NCBI RefSeq assembly: GCF_004104355.1
Contig: NZ_RJLM01000002.1
Span: 337,385 to 401,384, forward strand
From: Photobacterium chitinilyticum
GTDB lineage: Bacteria; Pseudomonadota; Gammaproteobacteria; Enterobacterales; Vibrionaceae
Length of the DNA: 64,000 nucleotides
Direction: 5' to 3'
The notes under the pieces are model-generated. The model did not search any database. It saw only the letters and a program-made list of their open reading frames with translations, and had not been told where the DNA came from. Positions 26,610 to 34,552 of the stretch are shown here, one piece after another. Each line of letters opens with the position of its first letter. The stretch's first letter is position 1. Both the position numbers and the translations under genes were made by a program.

Positions 26610-26975
26610 TTAGCTATTGTTAGTGAGTGTATAGGTGCTTTTTTCCAAAGCTTTTAAGCGCAATTTGGTGGCATGCTGGGTAGATACTGGCTCGTCACGA
26701 TCACGTTGTACAAATGGTTCGGCGTTGCGTGTAGGTGGCGTTAAAGCTTGTATGCGTAGTTCGGTAGCATGTCGTGTTGAGACTGGCTCATCTCGATCAA
26801 CAAACTGTAGTGGGGCTACTTGTGCTTGAAAAGAAGGCTCACTTTCTAAGGCTTGTAGACGCAACTCTTTAGCCGAGCGGTCAGTGATATGTTGATGATC
26901 ATTGCCCGGCGCGGCAATGGCAGTCGATGCTGAAACCAATAGTAATGTAGATAGAGCAACTGTTTTAATAGACAT
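26610..26975 (-). CDS. Small secreted protein with internal DEPVST-HAT-LR repeats
   Basis: A 121-residue protein. A Sec signal peptide (MSIKTVALSTLLLVSASTAIAA) is followed by a hydrophilic region containing a 32-residue repeat: DRDEPVST-R-HATELRIQAL at 60-78 and DRDEPVST-Q-HATKLRLKAL at 92-110. A shorter first copy, DRSAKELRLQAL, is at 32-43. ATG 26975 was chosen for the signal peptide; the upstream extension would place the coding sequence over the operator. It is divergent from a TetR gene, with one arm of an 18-bp inverted repeat in front of each gene. No family was recognised; it is presumably periplasmic. Confidence 0.72.
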   Translation of the reverse strand: MSIKTVALSTLLLVSASTAIAAPGNDHQHITDRSAKELRLQALESEPSFQAQVAPLQFVDRDEPVSTRHATELRIQALTPPTRNAEPFVQRDRDEPVSTQHATKLRLKALEKSTYTLTNNS

Positions 26976-26996
26976 AATATTCACCTTTCGAATAAC

Positions 26997-27084
26997 TAAA
27001 CTAAACTGTTTCGTTTTATTTGTTGTTAAGGTTAGCTCACAAAAAATATAAGTCAAGACTTTTAATACGAAACAGTTTAGTTTA
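26997..27084. promoter_or_regulatory. Paired TetR-type operators, 18-bp perfect inverted repeat
   Basis: The sequence at 26997-27014 (TAAACTAAACTGTTTCGT) is the exact reverse complement of 27067-27084, with 52 bases between. Each arm contains the palindromic core AAACTGTTT/AAACAGTTT, as expected for a TetR dimer site. One arm lies 22 bases before the repeat-protein start and the other 34 bases before the TetR start, so a single regulator should control both promoters. Confidence 0.8.
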
Positions 27085-27117
27085 CTTTTTAGGTATAGAG
27101 TTATAGGGAGACAGAAG

Positions 27118-27684
27118 ATGAGCAGGAAAGACGAGAAGATACAAAAAATACTTGAGGTGACGGCGGAGCTTTGTATCCGTAACGGTTATCAAGGGACGAG
27201 TATGGATGAGCTTACGTCAAAAACAGGTTTCTCCAAAGCAACGATATACCGTTACTTCAAGTCAAAAGAGTGCTTGATCGCAGCAACTCTCGGTCATTAT
27301 TCGAAGATGCATACAAAGGCGCTGATAGCGCTGATTAATGATACGGAGCTCTCGTTGCAAGAAAAAATAGACCAGCGGTTTGAGAAACTTCGCCAATTGG
27401 TGATGGATAAGCAGTTTTACGGCTGTTACTTCCAGCTGGCCTATAGCGAGTTTTGCAACAAAGATGAAGATATTACCTCGATTTGCACTCAATATAGCCA
27501 CGATCGGGTCGAGCTGATCGCTAAGATGCTAGATCAGCATGAGGTTGAAGATGCGCAAATGAGGGCAACTAAAGCTGAGCTGGTTTTCAGTGGTCTGATT
27601 GCGACTTTGCCTATAAGTAAAGACACTAAGCTTATTGATATTGCAAAAGAAATGTATCTAAAGGAGATATTTTCAGCACATTAA
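27118..27684 (+). CDS. TetR-family regulator of the secreted repeat protein
   Basis: A 188-residue TetR protein. The helix-turn-helix (IQKILEVTAELCIRNGYQGTSMDELTSKTGFSKATIYRYFKSKECLIAATL, core at about residues 8-58) is well conserved and the C-terminal domain resembles AcrR/QacR-type ligand domains with Cys residues (Cys22, Cys58, Cys101, Cys111, Cys121). AGGGAGACAG precedes the ATG. The mirrored operators at 26997-27084 indicate autorepression and control of the divergent secreted protein. Confidence 0.88.
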   Translation: MSRKDEKIQKILEVTAELCIRNGYQGTSMDELTSKTGFSKATIYRYFKSKECLIAATLGHYSKMHTKALIALINDTELSLQEKIDQRFEKLRQLVMDKQFYGCYFQLAYSEFCNKDEDITSICTQYSHDRVELIAKMLDQHEVEDAQMRATKAELVFSGLIATLPISKDTKLIDIAKEMYLKEIFSAH

Positions 27685-27746
27685 CTGACAGGCTTGTACG
27701 GCGCGTATAGACGTTCCGTACGTTTGGGTTGTTAGTACTCTCAACA

Positions 27747-28163
27747 TTATCCGCGAACCAAAAATACCGATACATCTGCATGGTCTGAAATGTAGTTCCC
27801 GTGGTTGGCAAAAATATAGTCACTGACATCGGGAATATGGGTTGCCATAACAACGAGGTCTGCGCCTAACTCATCAATAGAATCTAGCAGCTTATCGTTG
27901 AGATCTGCGGTAGGGTCAACACTGAAGATTGGGTGGCTTTCGGCATGAATACCGTGTTGATTAGATTGCTCTTGGGTGAAGAGAGCGAGCTTGGCTGTAT
28001 ACTCTTCAGGATTGCGAGAAATTTCTGTTGGCGCTGCTAACGATACTCCGACAAAGACAACCTTGGATTTATACGTTTTTGCAAGATTACCGACCACATT
28101 CAGTGACTTTTTAAGCTGTTCTTCATGCCTTAAGTCTACGGGCACCATGATTTTGCTAAACAT
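27747..28163 (-). CDS. UspA-family universal stress protein
   Basis: A 138-residue cytoplasmic Usp domain protein. It starts KIMVPVDLRHEEQLKKSLNVVGNLAKTY and ends GADLVVMATHIPDVSDYIFANHGNYISDHADVSVFLVRG (key C-terminal pattern of the family). The ATP-binding glycine motif G-x2-G-x9-G(S/T) is not intact, with HIPDVSDYIF in its place, suggesting a UspA-like, non-nucleotide-binding type. It converges on the TetR gene and is divergent from fabV. GAGAGGTGGG precedes ATG. Confidence 0.85.
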   Translation of the reverse strand: MFSKIMVPVDLRHEEQLKKSLNVVGNLAKTYKSKVVFVGVSLAAPTEISRNPEEYTAKLALFTQEQSNQHGIHAESHPIFSVDPTADLNDKLLDSIDELGADLVVMATHIPDVSDYIFANHGNYISDHADVSVFLVRG

Positions 28164-28372
28164 AACCCACCTCTCCGACCATGATTGATAACCTACTGCA
28201 TAGTTTAATGTATCTGGTGGAATGCGCGAGCTTTCTGGTTACTGCACAGATTGGAACTTTTGTTAATCCTCACTCAGGTGGCGGTAAGATCAATGCAGTG
28301 GCTCGGGACGATCGGGTATTGTTGATTGATATTGATGATTACCGTGTTGCTAGTACACAGTTAGGAGTTACC

Positions 28373-29575
28373 ATGATTATTGAACCTGTTGTGAAAGGGG
28401 TCGTTGCACGCTCTGCGCATCCGTATGGCTGCCAGCAGGCGATTCGAAACCAGATCAACTATGTCAGCTCGGCTGAGCCTATTGTCGGTGGACCGAAGAA
28501 AGTTCTCATTCTTGGTGCCTCCTCTGGCTTTGGTCTTGCTTCACGTATCTCACTGGCTTTTGGCGGTTCTAATGCCGACACCGTTGGGGTGTCTTTTGAA
28601 CGCGGACCAAGTGAGAAAGGGATCGGGACTGCCGGTTGGTACAACAATATTTTCTTTCGTGAAGAAGCTGAAAATAACGGCCTGATTGGCAAGAACTTTG
28701 TCGGTGATGCCTTTTCGGTACAGATGCGTCAGCAGGTTATTGACTACATCAAGGCGGAATTTGGCGGGAAGCTTGATTTGGTCGTCTATAGTCTGGCAAC
28801 GGGCGTCCGCCCTGATCCTGAGACCGGGGAACTGTGGCGATCTTCGATTAAGACCATTGGTGAACCTGTGACAGGACCGACAATTAACATCGAAACCGAC
28901 ACCATGGAGCTGATGACAATTGAAACGGCGACAGAAGAAGAAATTGAAGCGACGAAAAAGGTGATGGGCGGCGAGGATTGGGCAAGCTGGATAGATATTC
29001 TCTCGGAGGCCGGTGTACTGGCCGAAGGCTGCAAAACAGTGGCTTATTCCTATATTGGCCCTGAAGCGACCCATCCTATTTATCACCGGGGAACATTGGG
29101 TAGGGCGAAAACCCATCTCCATGCAACCGGCGATCAGCTTAATGACAAAATGGCGCAGATTGGCGGCGAGGCCTATGTCTCGGTGTGCAAGGCGTTGGTG
29201 ACCAAGGCGAGCGTCTTTATTCCTGCATTTTCACCTTACATTTTGGCCTTGTTCAAGGTAATGAAAGAGAAAGGGCTGCATGAAGGGTGTATAGAGCAGA
29301 TGCAGCGCCTGTTTTCCCAACGTCTTTACGGCCAGGAAAAATGTGTTCCTGTTGATAGGCAGCGCTTGATCCGTGTTGATGACTGGGAGCTGGACGAGGA
29401 TGTGCAGCAGCAGGTAAGCCAACTGATGGCCCAGATCACGCCGGAGAACTTTACCACGGTGGGGGACTACCAAAGGTATAAAACGGACTTTATGCAGTTG
29501 AATGGTTTTTGGCTGGAAGGCGTCGACTACAAGGCAAGGGTCAATATGGAGACTTTGAAGCAGTTAGCACCATAA
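28373..29575 (+). CDS. fabV: FabV-type enoyl-[acyl-carrier-protein] reductase (NADH)
   Basis: A 400-residue enoyl-ACP reductase of the FabV type, catalysing the last step of each fatty acid elongation cycle. Hallmarks are the cofactor motif VLILGASSGFGLASR, the long insertion relative to FabI, and the Y-x8-K active site PIYHRGTLGRAK (Tyr237, Lys246). Length matches the Vibrio enzyme. ATG 28373 follows AGGAG by 6 bases; the upstream open stretch is not supported. FabV enzymes are naturally triclosan-tolerant. Monocistronic as far as can be seen. Confidence 0.95.
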   Translation: MIIEPVVKGVVARSAHPYGCQQAIRNQINYVSSAEPIVGGPKKVLILGASSGFGLASRISLAFGGSNADTVGVSFERGPSEKGIGTAGWYNNIFFREEAENNGLIGKNFVGDAFSVQMRQQVIDYIKAEFGGKLDLVVYSLATGVRPDPETGELWRSSIKTIGEPVTGPTINIETDTMELMTIETATEEEIEATKKVMGGEDWASWIDILSEAGVLAEGCKTVAYSYIGPEATHPIYHRGTLGRAKTHLHATGDQLNDKMAQIGGEAYVSVCKALVTKASVFIPAFSPYILALFKVMKEKGLHEGCIEQMQRLFSQRLYGQEKCVPVDRQRLIRVDDWELDEDVQQQVSQLMAQITPENFTTVGDYQRYKTDFMQLNGFWLEGVDYKARVNMETLKQLAP

Positions 29576-29594
29576 ACTCGGTAAAGCTTGCCAA

Positions 29595-30208
29595 CGTGAT
29601 TCGGCATATACAGCAGGCGACAAGATATTCATGAAGTGCCTCGGAAATCGGCAGCACCCTACATGGATAACATGTTTGCGATGACCTACGATTTTCTTGG
29701 TGGCTGGGGGGCACAAACCGGTCACCTGACTAATTTGCATGCAACCAAGCGTAGCTGGTGGGGGCAGGGAGCGGATGTTTTCATTGAGCAGATGATCGAT
29801 CTTGGTGTTCCGGCTGAAAAATTGGTACTTGGCGCGGCGTATTATGGCCGAGGCTGGGAAGGTACAAAGGACTTTGACGGTAAACTTCCGACCGGTAGCT
29901 TAGTGTCAGACAAAGGGGCATCGTTTGGTACTGATATCGAGGAGCCTGGTTATTTTATGTACTGGGATCTAAAACGCAACTATACGTCGGAGCAAGGGTA
30001 TCAGTACGGTTATGATGAAGCCTCCGAGGCTCCATTTCTCTGGCACCCCAAAAAACAGATCTATATCACTTTTGAGGACAAGCGTTCAGTGAAAGCCAAA
30101 ACAGAATGGGCGAAGGAAAAAGGCCTTGCTGGCGTGTTCACCTGGGAGTTGTCGGGAGACGTCGACGGGGAAATGACGGAAGTCATTCATCAAACGATAA
30201 ATAACTAG
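29595..30208 (+). pseudogene. Remnant of a GH18 chitinase (C-terminal half, frameshifted)
   Basis: The frame from about 29603 to 30208 encodes the last part of a glycoside hydrolase family 18 barrel: YMDNMFAMTYDFLGGWG (the MxYD strand), LVLGAAYYGRGWEG and GVFTWELSGDVDG. The catalytic DxxDxDxE segment and everything before it are missing. Just upstream, in another frame at 29601-29627, SAYTAGDKI matches the strand before YMDN, so a frameshift lies near 29625-29632. No ribosome site precedes any start. I read it as a decayed chitinase gene rather than a working protein. Confidence 0.75.
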
Positions 30209-30385
30209 TTACTGCTGATCCGCAAAAGAAATAGTGCCGATAAATACCAAGGCATTGTTGCCTTGGTGTTGCTCCGAAAGATAATCGTTGATCAGGTATC
30301 TGAAATCGCGACAACGGGCTTCTTTGGAGTAAAACAACCCTTAACTTAGCTATTGACCATGATAGGCACATGCCGCACTGGTTTT
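30209..30385. other. Short non-coding interval with a hairpin
   Basis: ACCAAGGCA (30246-30254) and TGCCTTGGT (30259-30267) form a perfect 9-bp hairpin with a 4-base loop after the chitinase remnant, but no T tract follows. It may be an old terminator. Confidence 0.35.
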
Positions 30386-30595
30386 TTAGTTGTGGAGGTA
30401 TTTTTTTCTATAGTCAGATGCTTTTGCGAAAAGGACTAATGGGAATATGGCTATTAGTAGACCAAACGTAAATATCAACTTTTCTTGTAATAGTAAGAGA
30501 GCCATGCTGACAATGATAGACAGCACCATTAAGGCAACAAAAGTGACATGTGTCTTGGGGTGTTTTTGAGAAAAGCGAGCGTATTTTATTACCAT
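30386..30595 (-). CDS. Small putative membrane protein with two helices
   Basis: A 69-residue ORF starting at ATG 30595. Two hydrophobic segments (THVTFVALMVLSIIVSMALLLL and LIFTFGLLIAIFPLVLFA) are separated by QEK, which predicts a hairpin in the inner membrane. The C-terminus is basic. The ribosome site is weak. It lies downstream, on the same strand, of an ORF interrupted by a stop codon (30619-30825). No family was recognised. Confidence 0.4.
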   Translation of the reverse strand: MVIKYARFSQKHPKTHVTFVALMVLSIIVSMALLLLQEKLIFTFGLLIAIFPLVLFAKASDYRKKYLHN

Positions 30596-30618
30596 CGATA
30601 AAAACAAAAAGTTTAGGG

Positions 30619-30825
30619 TTATATATTATTTAAGCGTCCGCTTTTCAAGAAACTTAACACCCGTTTATCAGACTCAGAAAGGTCGCTATCAGCGGCCTTC
30701 CAAATCTTGGGATATAGCATGGCCGTGTCGTATTAGAAATTTCGCTCAATTGACTGTGACATAGCAAACCGTAATTTTTCTTTTAAGGCTTTTTGTTTTT
30801 GTAATTGCTTTTCTTCTTTGGTCAT
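30619..30825 (-). pseudogene. Small ORF interrupted by one in-frame TAA
   Basis: From ATG 30825 the frame encodes 30 residues (MTKEEKQLQKQKALKEKLRF and on) and stops at TAA 30733-30735. The same frame then continues for 37 codons to 30619, including MLYPKIWKAADSDLSESDKR. Both halves have a plausible coding composition (Lys/Glu-rich helix, then a mixed segment), so a nonsense mutation in a gene of about 68 codons is likely. Family unknown. Two separate micro-ORFs remain possible. Confidence 0.35.
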
Positions 30826-31091
30826 TACACTGCAAATCTTTCTTAAAAACGTCATACCAAGAACCTATTTATATGTGGCCATTCATTGCCGCTTAATGGT
30901 TTTAAGCAAAAGTCATGCCATATCAAACAAAAAGAACGAGTACATACTGAAACGAGCTTCTTGAAGTCACTTGGGTATAAATTGTTTCTTTTACCGCCAA
31001 AGGCTGGTAGTGTCGCAGCCCTTGAGACAGCGTCTAGTACGCTAACTGTATACTGCTGCCAGACGTTCCAGCATCACATAGGATATTTCCC

Positions 31092-32480
31092 TTGAGCCAG
31101 ACTGCCTTTTCTACCCTGAATCTGAAACCAGATTTACTGTCAAACCTGTCTTCGCTTGGTTATGAAGCGATGACGCCAATTCAGGCGCAGAGCCTGCCGC
31201 ATATTCTTGCGGGTAAGGATGTGATTGCACAGGGTAAAACGGGGTCGGGAAAAACGGCGGCTTTTGGTCTGGGCCTGCTTGATCACCTAAATGTGAAGCG
31301 TTTCCGTGTCCAGTCTTTGGTACTGTGCCCGACACGTGAGCTGGCGGATCAGGTTGCCAAAGAGATTCGTAAGCTGGCTCGTGCTATTCATAACATCAAG
31401 GTACTGACCTTGTGTGGCGGAATGCCGTTTGGTCCACAAATTGGCTCGTTGGAGCACGGTGCACATATTATTGTCGGCACTCCAGGTCGAGTAGAAGAGC
31501 ACGTTCGCAAAGGCTTTTTGAATCTTGATGACCTGAACATGCTGATCCTCGATGAAGCTGATCGCATGTTGGAAATGGGGTTCCAGGATGCCCTTGATAC
31601 AATCATCGATGCGGCACCAGAGCGCCGTCAAACGTTGTTGTTCAGCGCAACATATCCGAAGCAGATCGAGTCGATTGCCAAGCGCATTATGCACAAGCCG
31701 GTAATGGCAAAGGTTGAATCAACGCACGATAACAGCAGTATCCAGCAGCATTTCTACAAGGTAGACAGCAACGAGGATAGAATGATAGGTCTTCGCCTGT
31801 TGCTGTCACAGCATCGCCCTGAGTCGGCGGTGGTGTTCTGTAATACCAAACGTGAAACGCAGGAAGTAGCTGACGATCTCGAGCATTATGGTTTTAGTGC
31901 GATTGCCCTGCACGGTGATCTCGAGCAGCGCGAACGTGACCAGACGCTGGTTCGTTTTGCCAACAAGAGTGCTTCTGTACTGGTAGCAACTGATGTGGCA
32001 GCCCGCGGTCTGGATATTGACGCGCTGGATGCTGTGATCAACTATCACGTAGCACGTGATACGGAAGTTCACGTACACCGTATTGGTCGTACTGGCCGTG
32101 CTGGTAGCAAGGGTATTGCCTGTTCGTTCTTCAGCGACAAAGAGCATTACAAGATTGCCTTGCTGGAAGATTACCTTGATAAAACTATCGAAGGTGAAGA
32201 ATTGCCTCCGATGCACCTGCTCGATCAGCCGACGCATCGTCCGGCAATGGTGACACTGCAGATTGGTGGTGGCAAGAAGCAAAAAGTACGTCCTGGTGAT
32301 ATTCTTGGCGCTCTAACCGGCGATAACGGCATTGCTGGCAACCAAGTTGGTAAGATCAACGTATTTGACATGTGTGCTTATGTTGCCGTGCATCGCGAAG
32401 TTGCCCGTGCTGCACTGAAGAAGCTGGAAAACGGAAAAATGAAAGGTCGCTCGTTCCGCGTGCGTCAAATCCGCGACTAA
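31092..32480 (+). CDS. dbpA: ATP-dependent RNA helicase DbpA
   Basis: A 462-residue DEAD-box helicase that acts on 23S rRNA during large-subunit assembly. In order: Q motif (GYEAMTPIQAQSLP), Walker A (AQGKTGSGKTAAF), PTRELADQV, DEAD (MLILDEADRML), SAT (LLFSATYP), ARGLDIDALDAVINY and HRIGRTGRAG. The C-terminal domain (about 385-462, LQIGGGKKQKVRPGDILGALTG ... GKINVFD) is the DbpA RNA-binding fold. The start is TTG at 31092, since no ATG precedes the Q motif; GGAT lies upstream. A strong terminator follows. Confidence 0.94.
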   Translation: MSQTAFSTLNLKPDLLSNLSSLGYEAMTPIQAQSLPHILAGKDVIAQGKTGSGKTAAFGLGLLDHLNVKRFRVQSLVLCPTRELADQVAKEIRKLARAIHNIKVLTLCGGMPFGPQIGSLEHGAHIIVGTPGRVEEHVRKGFLNLDDLNMLILDEADRMLEMGFQDALDTIIDAAPERRQTLLFSATYPKQIESIAKRIMHKPVMAKVESTHDNSSIQQHFYKVDSNEDRMIGLRLLLSQHRPESAVVFCNTKRETQEVADDLEHYGFSAIALHGDLEQRERDQTLVRFANKSASVLVATDVAARGLDIDALDAVINYHVARDTEVHVHRIGRTGRAGSKGIACSFFSDKEHYKIALLEDYLDKTIEGEELPPMHLLDQPTHRPAMVTLQIGGGKKQKVRPGDILGALTGDNGIAGNQVGKINVFDMCAYVAVHREVARAALKKLENGKMKGRSFRVRQIRD

Positions 32481-32503
32481 AAGCCTTTTAAACAGACAAA
32501 AGA

Positions 32504-32537
32504 AAAGCCCGCCTTGATAGTTCAAGGCGGGCTTTTT
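32504..32537 (+). terminator. Rho-independent terminator of dbpA
   Basis: A perfect 14-bp stem, AAAGCCCGCCTTGA (32504-32517) with TCAAGGCGGGCTTT (32522-32535), loop TAGT, merging into a T tract. It is 23 bases after the dbpA stop. Confidence 0.92.
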
Positions 32538-32749
32538 GCTTTTGGATTTGCGGGTATTGTCTATCTGGTTTTCAACGTATTTTGATGTTGGTCGAGAAAG
32601 TTATTAATTTCTTATTCGTCATATAGTTTGCGCAGTATGCTGAGGATAGGTTTCTGGATCGAGCTTGGTTTTTGTGAAAAAGAAGGGGGGAGAGTATTTG
32701 AGTGCGTGATGAGAGTAGCACGCCAAAGTGGTTTTATTTTTGCCGTGGC

Positions 32750-32766
32750 TGAGGTAGCTTGGGTAT
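32750..32766. repeat. Solo fragment of the MITE end
   Basis: TGAGGTAGCTTGGGTAT at 32750-32766 is identical to part of the right terminal repeat of the element at 15947-16213. No matching left end was found nearby, so this is either a decayed copy or a chance match. It lies in the leader of the PhzF-GNAT gene. Confidence 0.55.
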
Positions 32767-32807
32767 TACAAGAACGACAACAGCCACGTAGAGTAGAGGG
32801 TAAGGAT

Positions 32808-34160
32808 TTGGAAAAGGATGTGTATCTTGTTGACTCGTTTACTTTCAACGGAAAGGGCGGGAACCCGGCTGGTGTAGTGTTCGATGCTGAAGACTTGACC
32901 GCGGCGCAAATGCAGAAAATTGCCAGTCAGGTTGGCTATTCGGAAACGGCATTTGTATTGCCAGATCCTGAGTGTGATTTTCATGTGCGCTTTTTTACTC
33001 CGACCTCGGAAGTTGATTTTTGTGGTCATGCTACTCTGGCGACGTTTTCTGAACTGTTTAGCCAGGGCGTGATTCAGGCAGGGCTGTATAATCAGCGAAC
33101 TAAAGCGGGAATTTTGAATGTTGCTGTCTCACCGGATGGTTTTGTCGAGATGGATCAGCAACTGCCTGTTTTTGGTGGTGAACTCGATGTATTCGAAGTT
33201 GCCGAGGCTCTAGGCATTCCTGCTGAAGTGATCACCAATACCGGACTTCCGGTTGAAGTGATTTCTACGGGATTGGCCGATGCCATCATTCCGGTTATGC
33301 CGGGTACGTTAGACGATATTTACCCCGATAACAGTGTGTTGGCTGAATTTTGCCGAGCCAGGCAGCTGGTGGGGGTGCATCTTTTTGAGTTATGTTCGTG
33401 GGCCGACTTTACTGCCCGGTGTCGAAATTTTGCTCCTTTGTTCGGGATCCCCGAAGAATCTGCAACAGGCAGCGCCAGTGGTGCGTTGGCTTGCTACCTC
33501 GCCCAGCACCGACCGTTTCTCGGTTATCAGTATGAGTTCGAACAAGGGCGAGCAATGAATCGTAGCTCGTTATTGTCGGCGTCGATTCTGCAGCAATCCG
33601 GCTGTATTGAAGCGGTGAAAGTCGGGGGCTATGCCAAACACAAAGGAACTCAGCGTGTAAGCTTTGATAAAGCATTAACGATCAGAAAGATGCGTAAGGA
33701 AGATCGCCGTTTGTTGTGTGATCTGGCAGTTGCCGATCACCAGTCTGACTTTGTTCTGCCTATTGCTGATATCTTGGCGAGCCAGAAATCGAATGAAGAT
33801 TTTCATGTGATATGCCAGGGGTATGCTGAACCTGATAGCACGATCCTCGGTTTCTTCATTCTCGACCATTCTTTTGCGAACCACCCAGAGTTTAGTCAAT
33901 TTGGTGAACTGGGCTTGCGGGCATACTTTATTGATGCGCGCTATCAGGGTAAGGGCTATGGACGTCTCTCATGCCGCCAGTTGCAGGAGTATGTTGCAGA
34001 GCAGTATCCACAGATATCCAACTTGGTATTAACGGTGAATCAACGAAACGTTCCTGCTCGGGCATTGTATCTTTATTGTGGTTTTTTTGACTCTCAAGTG
34101 ATGTATCTGGATGGACCTGCGGGCCCCCAACACATAATGTATCTACCGTTGTCCTCTTGA
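32808..34160 (+). CDS. PhzF-family isomerase fused to a GNAT acetyltransferase
   Basis: A 450-residue fusion. Residues 1 to about 285 are a PhzF-like protein with the family motifs GGNPAGVV and VDFCGHATLAT, conserved Glu46 in VGYSETAFV, and ESATGSASGALACYLAQH. Residues about 290-450 are a GNAT domain, starting LTIRKMRKEDR with acetyl-CoA loop ARYQGKGYGR and a VNQRNVPARALYLYCGF motif. The start is likely TTG at 32808 after an AGGGTAAGGA ribosome site; the long upstream extension has non-coding composition and includes MITE-derived DNA. Substrates are unknown. It appears monocistronic. Confidence 0.83.
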   Translation: MEKDVYLVDSFTFNGKGGNPAGVVFDAEDLTAAQMQKIASQVGYSETAFVLPDPECDFHVRFFTPTSEVDFCGHATLATFSELFSQGVIQAGLYNQRTKAGILNVAVSPDGFVEMDQQLPVFGGELDVFEVAEALGIPAEVITNTGLPVEVISTGLADAIIPVMPGTLDDIYPDNSVLAEFCRARQLVGVHLFELCSWADFTARCRNFAPLFGIPEESATGSASGALACYLAQHRPFLGYQYEFEQGRAMNRSSLLSASILQQSGCIEAVKVGGYAKHKGTQRVSFDKALTIRKMRKEDRRLLCDLAVADHQSDFVLPIADILASQKSNEDFHVICQGYAEPDSTILGFFILDHSFANHPEFSQFGELGLRAYFIDARYQGKGYGRLSCRQLQEYVAEQYPQISNLVLTVNQRNVPARALYLYCGFFDSQVMYLDGPAGPQHIMYLPLSS

Positions 34161-34552
34161 ATTTAAGGCCGGCTTTTACACTGTAAACTTAGAGCCTAAA
34201 TTGAACAGCCAACTGATTTCACCTGTTAATTCATCATTATTTCCAGCGCTACACTCTATACGTTGTGTATAGGGTGTAACCCCAGTTGCTTCCCCTTTTA
34301 TAGCTTGCTTTTTCTTGCCGTGGTTGTTTTCGATAATACCGTTCTGTTTAGCGAAAATTAGGTTCGCTCTCACTTTTTATTATTCCGCATATTAGATTCT
34401 TGATAGCGTGATCGGCCAAACAATAAACAAATAAGTAGATATATACACTGCTCAGGTGGTATTTATTGACATAATCAGTATAAGAAAGATAAATATACCA
34501 TAGAAGTGAATTTTTATTCATGTTGAGTTTTGTTCCTATATGGAGATATACG
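34161..34552. other. Gene-free region upstream of the dipeptidase
   Basis: About 390 AT-rich bases. A minus-strand frame (34176-34373) ends in GEISWLFNLGSKFTV, which resembles an outer-membrane beta-strand, but it has no start signal and was not accepted as a gene. No terminator is clear. Confidence 0.35.

Noticed and set aside
34176-34373. 65-codon minus-strand ORF ending GEISWLFNLGSKFTV, possible outer-membrane protein remnant
   Set aside because: The ending looks like a beta-strand, but there is no start signal or upstream homology to support a gene or pseudogene.
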